From Candidatus Dormiibacterota bacterium (lineage in GTDB: Bacteria > Chloroflexota > Dormibacteria > UBA8260 > Bog-877): 6,566 bases of DNA. Both the position numbers and the translations under genes were made by a program. Shown piece after piece: positions 1 through 5,435 of the stretch. Numbering within the stretch: position 1 is the stretch's first letter; the number at the start of each line of letters is the position of its first letter. The notes under the pieces are model-generated. The model did no database searches. It was given only the letters and a program-made list of their open reading frames with translations, and was not told the DNA's origin. Location of the stretch: NCBI GenBank assembly GCA_003133485.1, contig PKXR01000036.1, positions 37,213-43,778 on the forward strand, given 5' to 3'.

Positions 1-113
1 CGACGCAAAGTGTCGGTGCCGGCTCCGCACCAACTCAGCCACAGAGCTCTCATCATCCGGCGGGCGTTCCGGAAACGACAGCCCAGTAGCTGCGGCAGTA
101 ACCCGCCCACCCC
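1..113. other. Left edge, no gene assigned
   Basis: I see no confident gene here. On the plus strand one frame is open from base 1 to a TGA at 115-117 and could be the C-terminus of an upstream protein, but the residues are Arg/Ser/Pro-rich and match nothing I know. On the minus strand a GTG at 42-40 could begin a leftward gene (MAELVRSRHRHF...), with only a weak GAGAG in front. Neither frame shows the strong GC-ending codon bias of the real genes in this window, so neither is called. Confidence 0.3.
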
Positions 114-142
114 TTGACGGCCGGTGGCAAGTCGTGTATGAC
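114..142 (+). promoter_or_regulatory. Sigma70-like promoter of the 201-641 gene
   Basis: TTGACG at 114-119 matches the -35 consensus TTGACA in five of six bases. After a 17-bp spacer, TATGAC at 137-142 matches TATAAT in four of six. Transcription would start near 149 and give a leader of about 50 nt that contains the hairpin at 170-191 and the GGAGG at 193-197. A second -10-like hexamer, TATGCT at 152-157, has no matching -35 box. The call rests on consensus and spacing only. Confidence 0.45.
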
Positions 143-169
143 CCGTCCGAATATGCTAGTCCCAAGTCC

Positions 170-191
170 CTCGGCGGTCTGACCCGCCGAG
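170..191 (+). promoter_or_regulatory. Leader hairpin abutting the ribosome binding site
   Basis: CTCGGCGG (170-177) and CCGCCGAG (184-191) form a perfect 8-bp, almost all G-C stem with a 6-nt loop. It ends one base before the GGAGG at 193-197. It has no trailing T run, so it does not look like an intrinsic terminator. In the predicted leader RNA it could restrict ribosome access; as DNA it could be an operator. Both roles are inferred. Confidence 0.45.
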
Positions 192-200
192 CGGAGGCCC

Positions 201-641
201 GTGAATATCCCGTTTTTCGAAGTCTCGTTGCCGGGTTTCCTCTTCGGGACGAGGACGCTCGGCTTCGTCGCGCTCGGGTTGGCGGCCGCCGCAGGGGTCT
301 TTTCGGGGTCGGAACTTTACCTAGCGGTGCAGGCTGCCTCGCCACTGTTGGCTCGCGGCGACGTGTACTTCTGGCCGGTCGTCCTGGGGTTTGTCGGCCT
401 GCTGCTGGATGTCACGGCGGCCGCCGTCGCCGTCATCGGCGGAGGGCTGATGCTCCTCAAGCGCCGGACTGGCAGGCGCTTTGTGGTGGCCGCCCTGACT
501 GCCGGAGTCGCCGGCGAGACTGCGCTGGCCTTCGTGGACATGGGGCAGTACACCAGGTCCACGTCGACCCTCTGGATAGGGCTGCTGGTCTGCGGCTACA
601 TCCTCCTCATCGTGAATGCCATCATCCAGAGGCGGCGCTGA
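201..641 (+). CDS. Hypothetical four-helix membrane protein
   Basis: I do not recognise this 146-residue protein. Four hydrophobic segments are visible, at about residues 19-43, 57-86, 94-112 and 122-142, with short polar loops. A basic cluster (KRRTGRR, 87-93) lies between helices 2 and 3, and an Arg-rich tail (QRRR) suggests a cytoplasmic C-terminus. The loop between helices 3 and 4 is polar (DMGQYTRSTST). There is no catalytic motif, cysteine pair or cleavable signal peptide. The GTG start is chosen because GGAGG lies at 193-197, although the 3-nt spacing is tight; a TTG at 228 would be the next in-frame choice. The gene is monocistronic, has its own predicted promoter, and converges with the minus-strand DUF3618-like gene 41 bp downstream. 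It is probably a small inner-membrane protein of unknown role. Confidence 0.75.
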   Translation: MNIPFFEVSLPGFLFGTRTLGFVALGLAAAAGVFSGSELYLAVQAASPLLARGDVYFWPVVLGFVGLLLDVTAAAVAVIGGGLMLLKRRTGRRFVVAALTAGVAGETALAFVDMGQYTRSTSTLWIGLLVCGYILLIVNAIIQRRR

Positions 642-653
642 TCACCTTCTACT

Positions 654-677
654 GACGGCAACTAGTGCCGGACCGTC
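654..677. terminator. Weak inverted repeats between convergent genes
   Basis: The 41-bp gap between two convergent stop codons contains GACGG/CCGTC (654-658 and 673-677) and, inside it, CGGCA/TGCCG (656-660 and 666-670) around a 5-nt loop. The arms overlap, so only one structure can form at a time. There is no T run on either strand. A bidirectional terminator is suggested by position more than by strength. Confidence 0.25.
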
Positions 678-682
678 CGTTC

Positions 683-1159
683 CTAGCGTTCGGATCCCCT
701 GGTAGCAGCCACGCCCGCCTGTCGCCGGCCGATTCGCTCCGCCGCCGCGGAGATGACGATCGGAGCCCCCATCCGGGCTGCCCGCATCGCCAAGCTGGCC
801 ACAAAGGGCCGGCGACGCGCCTTTCCCGAGCGCCCCTGCCCGGTAGGCAGCGGTCCCGCGGAGGCCGCCTCGGCCAACAACTCCTGCAACCGCTCGCGCC
901 ATTGCTGTGGCATCTGGGCGATCCAATCGACTTCGACCGACGCCTCAGATCGCCGGCGCCGGCGCGAGCGCGTGACGTAGACGGTTGTGACCAGGACGAC
1001 GACCGCTAAGCCGGCCGCCAGCTTGGCGCCGTCCCGCCGGAGGCGCTGTCGGGGGTCCAAGTCGTAGCGAAGGCGTGCTTCGAGAAGGTCGGCACTGGCC
1101 TCCACCCGCCCGCGGGTAGCGGCTACGGTTTGACGCGCTTGCTCAGTCGACGTGCCCAC
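683..1159 (-). CDS. DUF3618-like membrane protein
   Basis: This is a 158-residue protein of unknown function. Residues 1-40 (EQARQTVAATRGRVEASADLLEARL) form a charged helix of the type seen in actinobacterial DUF3618 proteins. A single membrane helix follows at about 45-63, then a very basic patch (TRSRRRRR, 64-70) that should hold the following part in the cytoplasm. The remainder is an amphipathic, Ala/Arg-rich stretch. The GTG start is supported by GAGGA six bases upstream on the coding strand. The start lies inside the preceding holin-like gene, giving a 37-bp overlap and probable translational coupling. The pairing of a Phage_holin_3_6 gene with a DUF3618 gene is a recurring actinobacterial arrangement, from my knowledge of those families, and it strengthens a family call that sequence alone would leave weak. 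Confidence 0.65.
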   Translation of the reverse strand: MGTSTEQARQTVAATRGRVEASADLLEARLRYDLDPRQRLRRDGAKLAAGLAVVVLVTTVYVTRSRRRRRSEASVEVDWIAQMPQQWRERLQELLAEAASAGPLPTGQGRSGKARRRPFVASLAMRAARMGAPIVISAAAERIGRRQAGVAATRGSER

Positions 1160-1515
1160 TCGAGGTCCTCTTCAAGGCTGGCCTTGGTTTCTTTGAACGG
1201 CCACAACTGGCGATTGGCCCAGATCAATACCGCCCCCAGGAGCATCAGCGCCAGTCCCGCGAAGCTGACCAGCCCCGCGACCAGAGTGTGATTGGGTTGC
1301 CATTCCACTAGGGTCACGAGAGCGAATATCAGAAAAAGGCTGACCCCCAGCATCACCACCACCGCCCCCAGGGCGACTCGGATTCCCCGCCGGACAGCTG
1401 CCTTCAGCTCGGCCTTGGCCAGAGCCACCTCGTCCGTCACCAGCTGCCGGACATCGTCGGTGAGGCCGTGGACCAACTCCACGACGGTCTGCTCCGGCGC
1501 TTCAGGGCTGACCAT
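1123..1515 (-). CDS. Phage_holin_3_6 / DUF1469-type membrane protein
   Basis: This 130-residue protein has the layout of the actinobacterial holin-X (superfamily III) family. An amphipathic N-terminal helix (residues 10-45) carries ELVHGLTDDVRQLVTDEVAL and then AKAELKAAVRRG. Two membrane helices follow at about 46-70 and 77-100, then a charged C-terminal tail ending in LEEDLEWARRLSKRVKP. The LxxD/EVxLAKAEL segment and the LxEDxEWA tail are family hallmarks. Despite the name, these proteins are chromosomal and no lysis cassette is nearby, so I would not infer phage function. The ATG at 1515 is chosen over an in-frame ATG at 1563 because TACGCT sits exactly six bases before it and the family domain begins just after it; the extra 16 residues look noncoding. 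It is divergent from otsB and is followed by the overlapping DUF3618-like gene. Confidence 0.78.
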   Translation of the reverse strand: MVSPEAPEQTVVELVHGLTDDVRQLVTDEVALAKAELKAAVRRGIRVALGAVVVMLGVSLFLIFALVTLVEWQPNHTLVAGLVSFAGLALMLLGAVLIWANRQLWPFKETKASLEEDLEWARRLSKRVKP

Positions 1516-1521
1516 CTCTGC

Positions 1522-1527
1522 AGCGTA
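1522..1527 (-). promoter_or_regulatory. -10 element, leaderless start of holin-like gene
   Basis: On the minus strand TACGCT (TANNNT) is followed by exactly six bases and then ATG at 1515. Transcription would begin at or next to the start codon. No clear -35 box is visible. The same geometry occurs before otsB and pntAA. Confidence 0.5.
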
Positions 1528-1557
1528 GCGGATCGGGGCTCTTGCTTCCGCGCCGCC

Positions 1558-1563
1558 TATCAT
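1558..1563 (+). promoter_or_regulatory. -10 element, leaderless start of otsB
   Basis: TATCAT (TANNNT; four of six matches to TATAAT) is followed by six bases and the GTG at 1570. It lies in the 54-bp gap between divergent starts, only 30 bp from the opposing -10, so the two polymerase footprints would overlap. No Shine-Dalgarno sequence precedes the GTG. Confidence 0.5.
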
Positions 1564-1569
1564 CAAGTC

Positions 1570-2394
1570 GTGCGTGGCCCTCCGATCCAGTCCCTCGATG
1601 AACTGGCCGCCCCTCTTGTGCGCTTGGCGCGCTCTGGCAGCCTACTGGTGGCGACCGACTTCGACGGCACCCTAGCCCCAGTTGTCCGGGACCCCCGCCG
1701 GGCTCGGCCGCTGCCCGAGGCGGCGGCGGCGATCACCGCCATGGCCCTGCGAACTCCGGTTGCCGTGATCAGCGGACGTGACTTGGCAAACCTGTTCGTC
1801 CAGTGCCCCTTGCCGGGAGTCCTGCTCCTGGGTAGCTACGGCCTGGAACCCTGGCAGGAGGCGGGCAACCTCCCCCGACCGTTGCCCCCGTCCAACCCCT
1901 CGCTCCGCTTGAAGCGAATCGCCGCCGAGTTGAAGGAGTCACTCCGATACTTCGTCGGCGTCGAGGTCGAAACCAAGACTCTCGGGGTGGCCGTCCACTA
2001 CCGCAATGCTCCCGACCGCCACGCCGCCGGATTAGAGCTCCGACGGATCCTCTCTGAGGTCTCCCATCGAGAGGAGCTGGAGCTCCTCCGGGGCCGGCGG
2101 GTGCTGGAGCTGCGCGACCGGCACGCCGGTGACAAGGGAACCGCTCTGGTACAGCTGCTCGACCGCATTTCACCCAGAGGTTGCATCTTCGCCGGTGACG
2201 ACCTGGGCGATCTGCCGGCGATGGTGCAGCTGCACCGTCGGGCCCCCGACCTGGAGCTGGCGCTCGCGTTCGGAGTACTCAGCCCCGAGACTCCGGACCA
2301 GGTCCGAGACGAGGCGGACGTCTGCTTGGACGGCCCGGAGGACTGGGCGAAGCTTCTGGCCGGGGTGGTGGAGGAGCTGGCGAAAGCCGCCTGA
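1570..2394 (+). CDS. otsB: Trehalose-6-phosphate phosphatase
   Basis: This HAD-superfamily phosphatase hydrolyses trehalose-6-phosphate to trehalose and phosphate in the cytoplasm, the second step of the OtsA-OtsB pathway. All HAD motifs are present in the 274-residue product. Motif I is DFDGTL (residues 30-35; D30 nucleophile, D32 acid/base), motif II is VISGRD (S68), motif III is the lysine in HAGDKGTAL (K189), and motif IV is GDDLGD (209-214), the Mg2+ site. GSYGLE (88-93) and VETKTLGVAVHYR (about 133-145) belong to the substrate-binding cap. The GDDLGDLPAM version of motif IV resembles actinobacterial OtsB2. The GTG at 1570 is preferred because a -10 hexamer lies six bases upstream. The frame stays open back to a GTG at 1468, but that extension runs antisense through the holin-like gene and adds no recognisable domain. 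The length is normal for the family. otsA converges 18 bp downstream. Confidence 0.93.
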   Translation: MRGPPIQSLDELAAPLVRLARSGSLLVATDFDGTLAPVVRDPRRARPLPEAAAAITAMALRTPVAVISGRDLANLFVQCPLPGVLLLGSYGLEPWQEAGNLPRPLPPSNPSLRLKRIAAELKESLRYFVGVEVETKTLGVAVHYRNAPDRHAAGLELRRILSEVSHREELELLRGRRVLELRDRHAGDKGTALVQLLDRISPRGCIFAGDDLGDLPAMVQLHRRAPDLELALAFGVLSPETPDQVRDEADVCLDGPEDWAKLLAGVVEELAKAA

Positions 2395-2416
2395 CCTAGC
2401 CGGTGGTGTCGGTCAG
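2391..2416. repeat. Inverted repeat spanning both ots stop codons
   Basis: CTGACC (2391-2396) and GGTCAG (2411-2416) form a 6-bp inverted repeat around a 14-nt loop. The otsB stop (2392-2394) lies in one arm and the otsA stop (2413-2415 on the minus strand) in the other. It may act as a weak bidirectional terminator, but there is no T run and the stem is short. Confidence 0.3.
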
Positions 2417-3882
2417 GGGGCCACCAATTCGTTGAGGTCCTGAAGCTGGGCGGTGATCCAGCGCACGATGTCGTGCTTGCGGACCGTCTGACGAAGGTGC
2501 CGCGCTCTGGTAGAGCGATCCCGCTTGGGCATGGTCAAAGCCGAGTGGAGAGCCTCCGCAGTCTGGTCAATGTCGAAGGGGTTGATGGTCAGCGCCTCAC
2601 TGCCCAGCTCCTCATAGCTGCCCGCGTTCTCGCTTAGCACCAGCACCCCGTCCTTGGTGTTGCAGAGCACGCCCTCCTTGGCCACCAGGTTCATCCCGTC
2701 GTAGATGGGATTGACTAAGAGGGCATCGTATGACTTGTAGGCGGCGACCGCCTTGAAGAGGTTTTCCTCCACCTCGAGTCGGATCGGCATCCAGGTGCCG
2801 GTCTGGAAGCGTCGGTTGACCTGTGCCGCGGCGCTCACCAGGGCCCCCAGATAGGAGCGGTAGGCGTCGACGCTCTGGCGGCTGCGCTGGAGCAGGGCCC
2901 AAAACACGACGCGGCCCCGCAGCTCTGGGTGGCTCTCCAATAGCCGCTCGTAGGCGAGGAAGCCCCGGACGATGTTCTTGCTGAGGTCGGTGCGGTCAAC
3001 CCGGAGAATCAGGAACTCGGGGCGCCATGAGACGATCAGCTCCTCCTGGCGCAGGACCTCCTGGTGGGTGGTGAGTTCGGCCATCGCGCGCACATCGACG
3101 GAGATCGGATAGGCCCGGATCCACACGCTCCGGCCCTCGAAGAACACCGTGGACTGGCGGTGATCCACCGCCAGCCCCAGGTTCTCCTCGCAGGTGAGCA
3201 AGAAGTTGCGCACGTCCAAGGATGTCTGGAGACCGATGACGTCGCTGCCCAGGAGGCCGGTCATGATGCCGTCCCGCATGTGTCGGGGCAGGACTTTCCA
3301 GTATTGCGGGGTCGGCCACGGGATGTGGATGAAGTGCTGGAGATGGGCCTGCGGCAGCCGCTGGCGGACCATCCCCGGCAAGAGATACAGGTGATAGTCC
3401 TGGCTCAGGATCAGGGGGCGACCGGGCGCACTCTCCGCCAGAGAGACCACCCGGTCGGCGAACTCCGAATTGACTTTGACGTAGCCATCGCGCCACGCCC
3501 GCTCGGTGCGGGAGTCGAGAATTGGCTCTCGGCCCAAGTCCCACAGGTAGTGCTGAATGAACCACAGGAGAGGATTACTGATCTCGTTGTAGTAGAGGTC
3601 GTAGGACTCCTGGTCGGGGTGGATGTAGGCGATCCGGAACTTTTCGCCGCCCTCGGAGGTGACCTGGACCACCCCGTCCACTTCGGCCCGAGCGGCCAGC
3701 CGGGCATCGGACTCCCCTCTGGCCACCGCCACCCACGGAGCGTTGCTGGCCTGGGCCACCGCAGACATGGCCGTCACCAGCCCGCCGCCACCTCTGGTGA
3801 TCCGCTCCGCACCACCCGGACCGAGGTGGCTTTCGACGGGAGGTCGGTTGGCCACCACGATCGGTTGCCAGCCGTGCAGCAT
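2413..3882 (-). CDS. otsA: Trehalose-6-phosphate synthase (GT20 family)
   Basis: This retaining GT-B glycosyltransferase should join glucose from a nucleotide sugar to glucose-6-phosphate, giving trehalose-6-phosphate. In the 489-residue product the GT20 landmarks appear in order: VVANRPP (about 9-14), glycine-rich GGGGLVTA (31-38), YYNEISNPLLW (97-107), QDYHLYLLP (161-169), FIHIPWP (184-190), VDRTDLSKNI (295-304, with the nucleotide/phosphate-binding R297 and K302), DGMNLVAKE (395-403) and LSENAG (416-421). The residues equivalent to E. coli OtsA D130, H154, R262, K267, D361 and E369 appear conserved. Differences from the textbook enzyme are SQDYH for VHDYH and SKNI for SKGI/L, which suggests a divergent actinobacterial clade. 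A glucosylglycerol-phosphate synthase or a VldE-like pseudoglycosyltransferase is less likely but not excluded. The ATG at 3882 starts eight residues before VVANR; a GTG at 3912 is a rival. The adjacent otsB strongly supports the trehalose role. Confidence 0.88.
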   Translation of the reverse strand: MLHGWQPIVVANRPPVESHLGPGGAERITRGGGGLVTAMSAVAQASNAPWVAVARGESDARLAARAEVDGVVQVTSEGGEKFRIAYIHPDQESYDLYYNEISNPLLWFIQHYLWDLGREPILDSRTERAWRDGYVKVNSEFADRVVSLAESAPGRPLILSQDYHLYLLPGMVRQRLPQAHLQHFIHIPWPTPQYWKVLPRHMRDGIMTGLLGSDVIGLQTSLDVRNFLLTCEENLGLAVDHRQSTVFFEGRSVWIRAYPISVDVRAMAELTTHQEVLRQEELIVSWRPEFLILRVDRTDLSKNIVRGFLAYERLLESHPELRGRVVFWALLQRSRQSVDAYRSYLGALVSAAAQVNRRFQTGTWMPIRLEVEENLFKAVAAYKSYDALLVNPIYDGMNLVAKEGVLCNTKDGVLVLSENAGSYEELGSEALTINPFDIDQTAEALHSALTMPKRDRSTRARHLRQTVRKHDIVRWITAQLQDLNELVAP

Positions 3883-3888
3883 TCGTCG

Positions 3889-3894
3889 CAGATA
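3889..3894 (-). promoter_or_regulatory. Possible -10 element of otsA
   Basis: On the minus strand TATCTG lies exactly six bases before the ATG at 3882, the same spacing as the other leaderless candidates here. It lacks the final T of TANNNT. No Shine-Dalgarno sequence precedes this ATG. This favours 3882 over the GTG at 3912, weakly. Confidence 0.3.
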
Positions 3895-3975
3895 CGGTTC
3901 GATCCCCGGCACCAGGCTAGGATGACGGACCCCGGGTAGGAGCGGGATTCTCGCTATTGCAAGGCCGCGACCAGA

Positions 3976-3981
3976 TAAAGT
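3976..3981 (+). promoter_or_regulatory. -10 element, leaderless start of the pnt operon
   Basis: TAAAGT (TANNNT), within the locally AT-rich GATAAAGT, is followed by six bases and the ATG of pntAA at 3988. There is no purine-rich ribosome binding site between them. TTGCAA at 3957-3962 resembles a -35 box but is only 13 bp away, so I do not count it. Confidence 0.5.
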
Positions 3982-3987
3982 CGCCCG

Positions 3988-5121
3988 ATGCGGATAGGGG
4001 TGGCCAGAGAACTTGTCCCAGAAGAGCACCGCGTCGCGTTGGTGCCGGAGTCAGCGGCCCGGCTGATCGCTGTCGGAGCGGAGGTCGTGGCCGAGAAGGG
4101 GTCGGGAGAAGCCGCCTTTTTCCCAGACGCGACTTACCGGGAGGCGGGGGTCGCCATCTTGACTACCCACCGGCAAGTTCTGACCACATCCGACCTGCTC
4201 CTCAAGGTCAGGCCACCGCTGGCACGGGGGAAGGGTACCGATGAAATCACCATGCTGCGGGAGGGCTCGGTCTTGGTGGGGATGCTCCAACCGCTCAGCC
4301 AGCCCGAGCTGATCGAGCAGCTGGCCAAGCGCGGAGTGACCGCCTTCAGCCTCGATCGGCTGCCTCGGATCAGCCGAGCCCAGGATATGGACGTCCTCTC
4401 CTCGATGAGCACCGTTTCCGGTTACCACGCGGTTCTGATGGCCGCCCAGCGCCTGCCCCGCTTCTTTCCCCTTCTGATGACCGCCGCTGGGACCGTCACC
4501 CCGGCTCGGGTTCTGGTACTGGGCGCTGGGGTTGCCGGTCTGCAGGCGATCGCCACTGCACGGCGGCTGGGAGGGGTGGTTCGGGCCTTCGACGTGCGGC
4601 CCCAGGTCAAAGAGCAGGTGGAGAGCCTGGGAGCTCAGTTCGTCGATGTCGGCGAGGCGGTGGAGGCGACCGAGGGCCAGGACGGATACGCCGCGGAGGT
4701 GTCGGCCTCCACCCAGCAGAGAGAGCAGGAGGCCCTGGCGCGCGAAGTCGCCGAGGCCGACGTCGTGATCACCACAGCGCTGGTGCCCGGGCGCAGGGCT
4801 CCGGTTTTGGTCACCAAGGCGGCGGTCGCCAAAATGCGCCCTGGCTCGGTGGTGGTCGACCTAGCCGCGGAGGCGGGCGGCAATTGTGAGCTCACCGAGC
4901 CTGGAAAGGAGATCCAGACAGGCGGAGTGTGGATCCTGGGGCCCCTGGACCTGCCCTCCCGGATGGCCTATCACGCGAGCCAGCTCTACTCCCGCAACGT
5001 TTCCCGTTTCGCGCTCTCCCTGATCAAGGACGGAGAGCTCCAGCTGAACTTCGATGACGAGGTGATCTCGGCCACCTGTGTCGCTCACGACGGTCAGGTC
5101 ATGGCGGGAGCCCGGTCGTGA
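3988..5121 (+). CDS. pntAA: NAD(P) transhydrogenase subunit alpha part 1
   Basis: This is the soluble NAD(H)-binding domain I of the proton-translocating transhydrogenase, which passes hydride between NADH and NADP+ at the cytoplasmic face of the membrane. The 377-residue length fits the separate PntAA subunit of three-subunit enzymes. It begins with the family signature MRIGVARELVPEEHRVALVP. The RQD loop is intact: R127, Q132, D135 and S138 fall at the residue numbers I recall for Rhodospirillum rubrum domain I, in PRISRAQDMDVLSS. The Rossmann loop is GAGVAGLQ (179-186), followed by the acidic strand end AFDVRP. A mobile loop starts at GYAAEVS (233-239), and VDLAAEAGGNCE (290-301) is also typical. 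The start is predicted leaderless. The stop overlaps the pntAB start as GTGA. Divergent otsA lies 105 bp away. The protein looks fully functional, in contrast to the third gene of its operon. Confidence 0.95.
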   Translation: MRIGVARELVPEEHRVALVPESAARLIAVGAEVVAEKGSGEAAFFPDATYREAGVAILTTHRQVLTTSDLLLKVRPPLARGKGTDEITMLREGSVLVGMLQPLSQPELIEQLAKRGVTAFSLDRLPRISRAQDMDVLSSMSTVSGYHAVLMAAQRLPRFFPLLMTAAGTVTPARVLVLGAGVAGLQAIATARRLGGVVRAFDVRPQVKEQVESLGAQFVDVGEAVEATEGQDGYAAEVSASTQQREQEALAREVAEADVVITTALVPGRRAPVLVTKAAVAKMRPGSVVVDLAAEAGGNCELTEPGKEIQTGGVWILGPLDLPSRMAYHASQLYSRNVSRFALSLIKDGELQLNFDDEVISATCVAHDGQVMAGARS

Positions 5122-5435
5122 ACGCCTTCGGTGGCACCTTGCTGATCGGGGTGTTCATCTTCGTACTGGCGGTCTTTATCGGATTCGACCTGATCTCCAA
5201 GGTCCCGGCCACCCTGCACACCCCGCTGATGTCCGGCACCAACGCCATCCACGGCATCGTGCTGGTGGGGGCTCTGGCGATCGCCGCCGGAGCTCACGGC
5301 CCCTTGGGCACGGTGATCGCCTTCCTCGCGGTCCTACTAGGCACCATCAACGTAGTGGGGGGTTTCGTGGTCACGGACCGGATGCTGCAGATGTTCAAGC
5401 GGCGTCCGGAGCCCGAGCGGCCCTCTCCCAAGTGA
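5118..5435 (+). CDS. pntAB: NAD(P) transhydrogenase subunit alpha part 2
   Basis: This small membrane subunit supplies the first helices of the proton-conducting domain II. The 105-residue protein has three helices, at about 7-26, 44-60 and 64-86. The family block KVPATLHTPLMSGTNAIHGIV lies between helices 1 and 2, and GTINVVGGFVVTDRMLQMFK closes helix 3. Length and motifs are normal for the family. The GTG start overlaps the pntAA stop by four bases, and GGGAG at 5106-5110 gives a 7-nt spacing, so it is translated in its own right and by coupling. Its stop overlaps the next start in the same GTGA fashion. It needs a complete PntB partner to make a proton channel. Confidence 0.94.
   Translation: MNAFGGTLLIGVFIFVLAVFIGFDLISKVPATLHTPLMSGTNAIHGIVLVGALAIAAGAHGPLGTVIAFLAVLLGTINVVGGFVVTDRMLQMFKRRPEPERPSPK

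Noticed and set aside
134..655. Plus-strand open frame of 173 codons overlapping the 201-641 gene
   Set aside because: Its translation becomes Arg/Gly/His-rich low-complexity sequence, it has no ribosome binding site, and the overlapping frame encodes four clean membrane helices behind GGAGG.
1123..1515. Prophage or lysis cassette suggested by the holin family name
   Set aside because: No endolysin, structural or integrase gene is present, and this holin-named family is commonly found in actinobacterial chromosomes beside DUF3618 genes.
1468..1569. 34-codon N-terminal extension of otsB
   Set aside because: It runs antisense through the holin-like gene, shows no domain and has no start signals. 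The GTG at 1570 has a -10 hexamer at the right distance.
3064..3939. Long plus-strand open frame of 291 codons opposite otsA
   Set aside because: It lies entirely antisense to a gene with clear GT20 motifs, and its His/Asp/Gly-rich translation looks like the complement of GC-rich codons, with no domain.
3883..4029. 49-codon N-terminal extension of otsA
   Set aside because: It overlaps the pntAA start, has no ribosome binding site, and the GT20 fold begins just after the Met at 3882. A GTG at 3912 remains a minor alternative.
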